This document shows, one piece after another, positions 8,022 through 14,261 of a stretch of 34,436 nt of DNA (position 1 is the first letter of the stretch; each line of letters starts with the position of its first letter). The stretch lies in assembly GCA_031549605.1 (NCBI GenBank), contig JAVBPM010000076.1, positions 1 through 34,436 of the forward strand. Direction: 5' to 3'. The stretch comes from WRAI01 sp031549605. Lineage in GTDB: Bacteria > Bacillota > Clostridia > Oscillospirales > UBA929. The translations under genes were made by a program, and so were the position numbers. The notes beneath the pieces were generated by a model that was given only the letters and a program-made list of their open reading frames with translations, ran no database searches and was not told where the DNA came from.

Positions 8022-8042
8022 ACCGGCGCGCAGGCGTGTCAA
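8014..8042 (-). promoter_or_regulatory. Sigma-A-type promoter of the TetR/ABC exporter operon
   Basis: On the minus strand: -35 TTGACA (8037-8042), exactly 17 nt, -10 TATACT (8014-8019). This is nearly consensus, implying strong transcription unless repressed. The -10 box is embedded in the palindromic operator. Confidence 0.9.
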
Positions 8043-8068
8043 CAGGTTTTTTTGTCATTCCAATGCGG

Positions 8069-8611
8069 CTAGGCAAGCAGCTTGAAAGCGCCCATACCTA
8101 AAATGAAAAGGGCGGGCAGGTATCTGAAAATAGGCCGGTTGGACAGACGGCAGCCCTTGCGTCCCAACAGGTTTCCACCGGTGAGCAGCAGCAGGTGGCT
8201 GCCGACAAACAGCGGTGGCGCGATCCACGGCAGGTCGTGGGACAGGCCGATGCTGAAGGCCAGCAACGCGTTGTCCAGCGCCATGCCCAGCCCCAGCAGA
8301 TTGGCCTCGCGGGAGGACAGCGGCCGGTGGTGGGCCTCGTCGCGCTCGTCGCCGTCGGAGCGCGACTCTTTCAGACTGATGAGACCGGCGAGAATGAGCA
8401 GGCAGCCGCCCAGCGCTTCGGCGGCGCGCAGCGGCACAGTACCACGCACCGTTTTGGCCAGCACGACGGCCAGCGCGCTGATGGCAAAGCCCCACGCGGC
8501 GGTTTGCCACAGCCGTTTGCCGCGAATGGCCACGGCGTTAAGGCCATAGGAAAAGCCAACGAAAAAAGCATCAAACGCCGAAAAGAATGCCAATGTAAGC
8601 AATGACAGCAT
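8069..8611 (-). CDS. MntP/YtaF-family membrane protein
   Basis: 180 residues with six predicted helices in two halves. FFSAFDAFFVGFSYGL near the N-terminus and GLGMALDNALLAFSIGL at the start of the second half are the paired small-residue/aspartate motifs of the MntP (manganese efflux) superfamily; between them is a hydrophilic loop with DGDERDEAHH. The FSYGL and AEALGG segments are closer to the sporulation protein YtaF than to MntP. In a spore-gene-rich window YtaF is the likelier identity, but this is not settled. ATG 8611 is chosen because AGGGTG is six bases upstream; an in-frame ATG at 8629 has no such site. No clear terminator separates it from the TetR operon downstream. Confidence 0.8.
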   Translation of the reverse strand: MLSLLTLAFFSAFDAFFVGFSYGLNAVAIRGKRLWQTAAWGFAISALAVVLAKTVRGTVPLRAAEALGGCLLILAGLISLKESRSDGDERDEAHHRPLSSREANLLGLGMALDNALLAFSIGLSHDLPWIAPPLFVGSHLLLLTGGNLLGRKGCRLSNRPIFRYLPALFILGMGAFKLLA

Positions 8612-8666
8612 ACGTTTCACCCTACTCATCGTATGCCGGCTGCCGCGCCGGTGCTATCGTCGGCGG

Positions 8667-10046
8667 GTGACGCATAGGTTGTACGGGGTGAGCGCATTGC
8701 AGGGGTTGGATATGGTGGTGGTGGCCGGTTACATGGCCATGATTTTGGTGGTGGGGCTGTGGACGGGGCGGCACGTAAAAAGTGTTCGCGATTTTAATGT
8801 GGCGGGCAAGACTTATGGCCTGTTTACCATGGTGGCGACGCTGTCGTCGTCGTTTATCGGCGGCGGCTTTTCCAATGGAAACGCCGCCGAGGTCTTTTCC
8901 GAAGGGATTGGCAACACCGTAGCGCTGCTTGGGTTTTCGCTGGGGCAGCTGCTGATTGGCGCACTGCTGCTGCCGCGTGTGCGCGATTTGGGCCGTTGCA
9001 CATCGCCGGGCGACATTATGGCGCGTGCCTACGGTGCGCCGGCGCGGCTGGTCACGGGGCTGTGTGCCTTTTTCTTTTCGGTCGGCGTGCTGGCGGTGCA
9101 AATTGCCGCCATCGGGCACATCTTTCGCCAGCTGCTGGGTGTGCCCTATGCGTTGGGCATCGTGTTGGGGGTTTCGATTGTGCTGCTCTACTCGACCACG
9201 GGCGGCATCGCGTCGATTATTGCCATTGACCGCATTCAGTTTGTCGTGCTGATGGTGGGTATTCCGCTGTTGGTGGCCTTTGGGTTGGCGGCGGTGGGCG
9301 GTGTCGGGCCGCTGCTGGCGGCGGTTCCGGAAGGGCATAGGCAGGTGGTGCCCGACGGCGACTGGAGCGGCTTTGTCGGGCTGTTTGTGTCGCTGATGGT
9401 GGGCGAGGCGCTGGTGCCGTCGTATGTGCAGCGTATGTTTGTCGGACGTGAGCGCGACACGCTGCGCCGCGCGACGCTGGCGACCGCGGCGCTGTCGGTG
9501 CCGTTTTTCGTGCTGACGGGCGCTGTGGGGCTGCTGGCTTTTGCGTTGGATAGCGAAATTGTCGCGTCGATGGCCATGCCGGCGCTGATACTGCGTGTCA
9601 TGCCGATGGTGTTGCGCGGCGTGGTGATTGCCGCGATGCTGGCCATTGTCATGTCGTCGGCCGACACGATTTTGACCTCGGCCACGGTCGGGCTGGCCAA
9701 CGACGCTATTCTGCCGTCGGTCAAACTCAGCGCTAAGGCACAGCTGCGCTTAACGCGCGGCATCAACGTCGTGACCGGTGTGCTGGCCACGGGTATTGCC
9801 TTGAGCGGGTTGGGCGTTTTCCAGCTGTTGCTGTTCTCCTATCAGTTCTGGGCGCCGGTGGTGCTGGCGCCGTTGCTGGCGGCGCTGGCCGGTCGACCGC
9901 CCCGTGCGGCGGCGCTGTATGTGGCCATGGCGGCCGGTGCCGTGGTGACGTTGTTGCTGCACGGCCACACGCTGGGCGTGGCGGCCGGTTTTGCCGCCAA
10001 CGGGCTGGTGGTGCTGTTATGCAGCCGAAGGCGCATTGGCAAATAA
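8667..10046 (+). CDS. Sodium:solute symporter family (SSS) transporter
   Basis: Up to 459 residues with 12-13 predicted helices. Family marks: a first helix followed by GLWTGRHVKSVRDFNVAGK, then GGGFSNGNAAEVFSEGIG, a TTGGIASIIAIDRIQF segment in the middle (usual 'T.GGl.Av..TD..Q' motif), and MSSADTILTSATVGLANDAI in helix 8-9. These proteins use the Na+ gradient to import sugars, amino acids, pantothenate or similar; substrate cannot be told. Start is uncertain: GTG 8667, GTG 8688 and ATG 8712 are possible; only the last has a plausible ribosome-binding site (CAGGGGT six bases upstream), but it would shorten the usual N-terminus. Divergent from the MntP/YtaF gene. Confidence 0.85.
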   Translation: MTHRLYGVSALQGLDMVVVAGYMAMILVVGLWTGRHVKSVRDFNVAGKTYGLFTMVATLSSSFIGGGFSNGNAAEVFSEGIGNTVALLGFSLGQLLIGALLLPRVRDLGRCTSPGDIMARAYGAPARLVTGLCAFFFSVGVLAVQIAAIGHIFRQLLGVPYALGIVLGVSIVLLYSTTGGIASIIAIDRIQFVVLMVGIPLLVAFGLAAVGGVGPLLAAVPEGHRQVVPDGDWSGFVGLFVSLMVGEALVPSYVQRMFVGRERDTLRRATLATAALSVPFFVLTGAVGLLAFALDSEIVASMAMPALILRVMPMVLRGVVIAAMLAIVMSSADTILTSATVGLANDAILPSVKLSAKAQLRLTRGINVVTGVLATGIALSGLGVFQLLLFSYQFWAPVVLAPLLAALAGRPPRAAALYVAMAAGAVVTLLLHGHTLGVAAGFAANGLVVLLCSRRRIGK

Positions 10047-10076
10047 TTGACGCCAGAAAAGCTTTTAATTTATACT
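10047..10076 (+). promoter_or_regulatory. Probable promoter of the secreted protease gene
   Basis: -35 TTGACG (10047-10052), 18 nt, -10 TATACT (10071-10076), in an AT-rich stretch directly after the symporter stop codon and 70 bp ahead of the protease start. Confidence 0.65.
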
Positions 10077-10146
10077 TTTGTGTGATACAATGAGGTGTCC
10101 TTAGTCTATTACTGTTGCCCATTGTTGCTGTGGAGGAAACCTAACG

Positions 10147-12534
10147 ATGAAAAGAGTGCTTTTGAGCCTGTTGCTGGTCGCTGCGCTGCTATGCGCGCCC
10201 TTTTATGGCCTCGGTGTTGCTGTGGCCGAACCGGCAGCGACCGATGATCAGTTGATGCCGTTCAGCGCCGAATACCAGCAGTATCTGATTGATCTGGAGA
10301 ACGGCGACACAGCCAAATATGGCGGGTATATTCCGCCACCCTACAAGATTAATCCGCCCAAGATGCGGGAAGAAGGGTTACAAGCGCCGGCACAACTGCC
10401 GTTGTCCTACAACCCGCGTCCGCTGGGGCTGACTGTGCCGATCAAGGACCAGGGCAGCAACGGCACCTGCTGGGCCTTTGCCACCTCGGCCGCTATGGAG
10501 ACGATGCTAAAGGTGTCAACGGGCCGCAACGTGATTATCTCGGAAGAGCATATGCGTTTTATGCTGAGCTCGGATAATCATGTCAAGTCGCAGGGCAAGG
10601 GCTATTACACGCGTACGCCTGATGGTGGTGGCCACTCCTGGATGTCGTCGGGCTATCTGACGAATTGGACGGGTGCTGTGCTGAACGCAACCGTGCCCTA
10701 CCGCACGTCCAGCTATCAGCCTTGGCCAGCCAACATGGACACTGCACCGGTCAAATATGTCACCGAGTATATGTATGTTCCCACCGACAAGGTCTCAATC
10801 AAACGTGCCGTCATGGACTATGGTGCCGTTGAAACTTCGATGTGGGCCGGAGATGGACTCACCGCCAATTCGTTGCTTACATACTACAACACGACCAATT
10901 ATGCCTTTTACCAGCCGGTCAATCTCGGTAGCAACCACGCCGTTGCCATTGTCGGTTGGGACGACAACTTCAGTCGTGATAAGTTTAACGCCGCTTACCG
11001 GCCGACGTCCAACGGTGCTTGGCTGGTTCGAAACAGCTGGGGTACCGACTTTGGTGATGGCGGCTATTTCTGGGTGTCCTATGAGGACCAGGTGTTGAAG
11101 GTTGTTGACAATGCCGATGATGACGAAGAGGCTGATTACTCAGTCGTCAAGTCGGTCAGAGACGCTTCGACCGACTACAAAATGCTGCAGCACGACCAGC
11201 TGGGCAATACCACGCTGCGCCTTAGCATGTACAGAACGTTGTACTTTGCCAACGTCTTTACCGTTGATGCCGCGACGGCAGCGACGTACAGCCGCATTGA
11301 AGAGGTTATGTTCTTAAACTGCAATGTCGGCGCGCAATACAAAATTTATATCGTTAAGCTCAGCGGTGCTATGCCGCGCGTGTCGAAATTGGGCACGCCA
11401 GTGTATTCCGGCACCGCCGCCTACTACGGCTATACGACGGTCAAGCTGCCGAAACCGATGACGGTCAGTGCCGGCAAGTATGCTGTCGTCGTGCAAAGTA
11501 CAGCGGCGCCCGGCGACTGGAGTATTTACGGCACCGAAGAGTCGTACCCGGGCTCACAGGTTGCTGTGGTCAATGCCGGCGAGAGCTTTGTGGCGCACAC
11601 CGATGTGTTTACCGAACAGACGTCGATGAACTACTGCATTCGCGCCATTTTGGCCAAGCCGGTCAAAACGGTCAAACAGTCGGAGATTGCACCCAATTTT
11701 GGCGTGTCGGCCAGCTCGAGTCTTTCGACGACTATGACGTTGAACGGCAACGCGCTGACCTCCATCAAGTGTGGCAGCACACTGCTGTATGAAGGCAGAG
11801 ACTATACCGTGTCGGGCAATACCGTCACGTTCTTGAGCTCCTATCTCCAGACCGGCGATGTCCACAAGGTGTTGACGCTCAAGTTTAGCACCGGCAACAG
11901 TCGCGTCTTTTACGCGCATAGGCAGGCCATTACGCTTGCCGGTGTGGAAATGACGGGCGCAACCAGCATTGGGTACGATGTGTCTGTGACACCGACATAT
12001 TCCTACAAGCCGGTTCAGCCGATGATTAGCTATCAGTGGCAGACTTCCACGGCGGCCAACGGCCCGTGGGCGAATGTGAGCGGCGCGACGGGCAGCACAT
12101 GGAGGATTGGCAGTTTGAGCCTGGGCTGTTACGTCCGCTGTATGGCCGTCATTAGCGGGGGCGGAGACGTTGCCGCGACGACGCAGTACAGCAATGTGAT
12201 GGGGCCGATTGACAACAGCGTCTATTACACTGTCAGCTATAACGCCAACGGCGGCTCGGACGAGCCGGCGATACAGTATAAGAAGCAGGGCACCGCGTTG
12301 ACGTTGCCGTTGCAGAAGCCGACCCGTACCGGCTATGTGTTCCGCGGTTGGGCGTCGACGTCCAGTGGCGCGGTCGCCTATCGCGTCGGCAGTACGTATT
12401 CGAATGATGCTGCCGTCACGCTGTATGCCGTGTGGCACAAGATTCCCGGCTATGTGCTCCGCAATAAGGCGGTGGAGGCGGCCAGGAATCGTCTTGCCGG
12501 TGCAACGCTGACCGGATTGAATCGGCCGGAATAG
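10147..12534 (+). CDS. Secreted papain-family (C1A) cysteine protease with lectin-like, X2-like, Ig-like and InlB-repeat modules
   Basis: 795 residues. Residues 1-27 are a signal peptide (MKR + hydrophobic core). The protease domain is about 85-320: oxyanion Q102, nucleophile C108 (QGSNGTCWAFA), H264 (NHAVAIVGWDD) and N296 (RNSWG), all present, so it should be active. Residues about 330-500 match the 'lectin-like' domain that often follows clostridial C1A proteases. About 512-590 resembles a CBM X2 module (YEGRDYTVSGNTVTFLSSYL), 595-690 an Ig-like domain, and 694-764 one InlB B-type/Flg_new repeat (YTVSYNANGG ... GYVFRGWASTSSG ... LYAVW). No LPxTG, SLH or dockerin anchor is visible. GGAGGA precedes ATG 10147. 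Likely a surface or matrix protease; target unknown. Confidence 0.93.
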   Translation: MKRVLLSLLLVAALLCAPFYGLGVAVAEPAATDDQLMPFSAEYQQYLIDLENGDTAKYGGYIPPPYKINPPKMREEGLQAPAQLPLSYNPRPLGLTVPIKDQGSNGTCWAFATSAAMETMLKVSTGRNVIISEEHMRFMLSSDNHVKSQGKGYYTRTPDGGGHSWMSSGYLTNWTGAVLNATVPYRTSSYQPWPANMDTAPVKYVTEYMYVPTDKVSIKRAVMDYGAVETSMWAGDGLTANSLLTYYNTTNYAFYQPVNLGSNHAVAIVGWDDNFSRDKFNAAYRPTSNGAWLVRNSWGTDFGDGGYFWVSYEDQVLKVVDNADDDEEADYSVVKSVRDASTDYKMLQHDQLGNTTLRLSMYRTLYFANVFTVDAATAATYSRIEEVMFLNCNVGAQYKIYIVKLSGAMPRVSKLGTPVYSGTAAYYGYTTVKLPKPMTVSAGKYAVVVQSTAAPGDWSIYGTEESYPGSQVAVVNAGESFVAHTDVFTEQTSMNYCIRAILAKPVKTVKQSEIAPNFGVSASSSLSTTMTLNGNALTSIKCGSTLLYEGRDYTVSGNTVTFLSSYLQTGDVHKVLTLKFSTGNSRVFYAHRQAITLAGVEMTGATSIGYDVSVTPTYSYKPVQPMISYQWQTSTAANGPWANVSGATGSTWRIGSLSLGCYVRCMAVISGGGDVAATTQYSNVMGPIDNSVYYTVSYNANGGSDEPAIQYKKQGTALTLPLQKPTRTGYVFRGWASTSSGAVAYRVGSTYSNDAAVTLYAVWHKIPGYVLRNKAVEAARNRLAGATLTGLNRPE

Positions 12535-12593
12535 TGAATGCACACGCTGACCGGCGCAGCCGCAGCGTTGTGACCGACCGGGTTGAAATTTTT

Positions 12594-12623
12594 GAACGCA
12601 GCCTCATTGTTGAGGTTGCGTTC
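12594..12623 (+). terminator. Hairpin after the protease gene (weak terminator)
   Basis: 13-bp stem (12594-12606 with 12611-12623, one G-U) and a TTGT loop. It lies 60 bp after the protease stop. The bases after it (TTGCATATTT) are only mildly T-rich, so termination is plausible but not certain. Apart from this hairpin the 137-bp gap shows only the GGGGTGAGG ahead of spoVAD. Confidence 0.5.
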
Positions 12624-12671
12624 TTGCATATTTACATAGCGACTAGCCACAATAGCCTTGGGGTGAGGCAT

Positions 12672-13697
12672 TTGAATGCGGCAAAAAGAATGGGTCGACA
12701 GACGTTGCGGTTTGACAGTCGGCCGACCATTTTGGCCAGCGCCTGCGTCGCGGGCAAGCGCGAGAGCGAGGGCCCACTGGGCAAGACCTTTGACTACACC
12801 ACCAACGACACGACCTTTGGCGAAAAAACGTGGGAGAAGGCCGAGTCGCGGATGCAAAAGGATACGCTGGGACTGCTGTCCAACAAGGCCAAGGTGCCGC
12901 TGGACAGCATTGATTTGCTGTGCGCCGGCGACTTGCTGAACCAGTGCATTGGCACCAGCTTTGGCGTGCGCGAGAGTCAGCTGCCCTGTTTGGGGTTGTA
13001 CGGCGCCTGCTCGACCATGGCCGAGTCGCTGCTGGTGTGTGCCATGGCTGTCGACGGCAAGTATGCCCAGCATGCCGTGGCCATGACCTCGTCGCACTAT
13101 TGCAGTGCCGAGCGGCAGTACCGTATGCCGTTGGAGTATGGCGGCCAGCGCGCGCCGACGGCGCAGTGGACGGTGACGGGCGCCGGCGCCTGCTTGGTCA
13201 GCAACGAAACAGCGCCTAATTTGCCGCGCATTACCCACGCGACGGTGGGTAAAATCGTTGACTGCGGTGTGACCGACGCGGCGCATATGGGCGGCGCGAT
13301 GGCACCGGCAGCCTATGAGACGATACGTGCTTTTTGGCAGGACACCGGCATGAAGCCGAGTGATTTTGATTTGATTGCCACCGGCGATTTGGGAGCTGTG
13401 GGCAAGGCGGTGGTTGAGGACTTGTTTAAGGCCGATGGCATTGAACTCAGCAAGCGTTACAACGACTGTGGGTTAATGATTTTCGACGCCAACAGTCAGG
13501 ACGTCCATGCCGGCGGTTCGGGCTGTGGGTGTGGCGCTGTCGTGCTGTGCGGGCACCTGCTGGAGAGGATGCGCGCGCAGGTGCTTAAGCGCATTTTGTT
13601 TTGCGGCACCGGCGCGCTGCTGTCGCCGGTCAGCAGTATGCAGGGTGAGAGCATTCCCGGCATCTGCCATGCCGTTTGCATAGAACTGGGGGCATAG
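12672..13697 (+). CDS. spoVAD: Stage V sporulation protein AD
   Basis: 341 residues, close to the 338 of B. subtilis SpoVAD, of thiolase-like fold. Key stretches: KRMGRQTLRFD at the N-terminus, GPLGKTFDYT, DLLCAGDLLNQ, LYGACSTMAESL, SSHYCSAERQYR.PLEYGGQ, TVTGAGA, GDLGAVGK, NDCGLMIF, and GGSGCGCGAVV. SpoVAD is a soluble/peripheral part of the SpoVA channel that binds dipicolinic acid on its way into the forespore and out at germination. The frame is open upstream, but TTG 12672 is chosen: GGGGTGAGG precedes it and the length fits; ATG 12690 (MGRQT) lacks a ribosome-binding site. Followed three bases later by spoVAE. Confidence 0.95.
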   Translation: MNAAKRMGRQTLRFDSRPTILASACVAGKRESEGPLGKTFDYTTNDTTFGEKTWEKAESRMQKDTLGLLSNKAKVPLDSIDLLCAGDLLNQCIGTSFGVRESQLPCLGLYGACSTMAESLLVCAMAVDGKYAQHAVAMTSSHYCSAERQYRMPLEYGGQRAPTAQWTVTGAGACLVSNETAPNLPRITHATVGKIVDCGVTDAAHMGGAMAPAAYETIRAFWQDTGMKPSDFDLIATGDLGAVGKAVVEDLFKADGIELSKRYNDCGLMIFDANSQDVHAGGSGCGCGAVVLCGHLLERMRAQVLKRILFCGTGALLSPVSSMQGESIPGICHAVCIELGA

Positions 13698-13699
13698 CC

Positions 13700-14065
13700 A
13701 TGACAGTCATGGATTTGATAAAAGCTTTCGTGGTGGGCGGCGCGCTGTGTGCCATTGGGCAAATTGTCATTGACAAGACGCGGCTGACACCGGCACGGCT
13801 ACTTGTGATTTACGTCGTCAGCGGCGTATTGCTGACGGCGGTGGGCGTCTACGGTCCGCTGGTCGACTGGGCGGGCGCCGGCGCGACGGTGCCGCTGACC
13901 GGCTTTGGCTACGCGTTGGCCGAGGGCGTTAAGGCGGCGGTGGACAAGGACGGCTTTTTTGGCATCTTTACGGGTGGGCTGACGGCGACGGCAGCCGGTG
14001 TGGCGGCGGCCATAGTCTTTGGCTTTGTCTGCGCGCTGCTGGCCAAGAGCCGCGATAAGTCGTAG
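13700..14065 (+). CDS. spoVAE: Stage V sporulation protein AE
   Basis: 121 residues, four hydrophobic segments: DLIKAFVVGGALCAIGQIVID at the N-terminus, LLVIYVVSGVLLTAVGVYGPL, a conserved P.TGFGYALAEGVK loop, and GLTATAAGVAAAIVFGFV at the end. This is the SpoVAE (SpoVAEb) pattern, a membrane component of the dipicolinic acid channel. ATG 13700 is preceded by GGGGG with a 7-nt gap. It is in an operon with spoVAD; spoVAC, usually directly upstream of spoVAD, is not in the window. Confidence 0.93.
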   Translation: MTVMDLIKAFVVGGALCAIGQIVIDKTRLTPARLLVIYVVSGVLLTAVGVYGPLVDWAGAGATVPLTGFGYALAEGVKAAVDKDGFFGIFTGGLTATAAGVAAAIVFGFVCALLAKSRDKS

Positions 14066-14093
14066 GTGGTGGTCATGCTGTGGGCTGACATAC

Positions 14094-14130
14094 AAAGGGC
14101 GAAAGAACTGAAGAGTTCCTTCGCCCTTTT
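14094..14130 (+). terminator. Intrinsic terminator of spoVAD-spoVAE
   Basis: 16-nt arms (14094-14109 and 14114-14129) with one mismatch, GAAG loop and T run at 14127-14130. It lies 28 bp after the spoVAE stop. On the minus strand it could also end the transcript coming from rlmB, but the T run there is short. Confidence 0.85.
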
Positions 14131-14157
14131 AACTTGTGTATCGATGGGTTAATGCGT

Positions 14158-14256
14158 TCACGTACGCTCTGTGTTGCCACACTCGCTGCACGCTCCGTCG
14201 TGCAGTGAAAACGCGCCGCCACACTGCCGGCAAAGCCAAAAGCACTGCTGCGATAC
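14158..14256 (-). other. Zinc-ribbon-like reading frame behind the pseudo-ATPase stop
   Basis: On the minus strand, directly behind the 707-residue gene but in its -1 frame, the sequence reads CFWLCRQCGGAFSLHDGA then CSECGNTERT and a TGA stop at 14158-14160. The spacing C-x2-C-G-(10)-C-x2-C-G is that of a classic zinc ribbon. The frame has no ATG, GTG or TTG near the cysteines and is open back into the upstream gene, so it could be a C-terminal domain split off by a one-base shift, a separate ORF with a rare start, or chance. No slippery heptamer is visible at the junction. Confidence 0.4.
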
Positions 14257-14261
14257 GACAA

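Noticed and set aside
11554..12543. A 329-codon minus-strand frame opposite the protease C-terminus
   Set aside because: Antisense shadow rich in Arg and His with no domain; the sense translation has clear modules.
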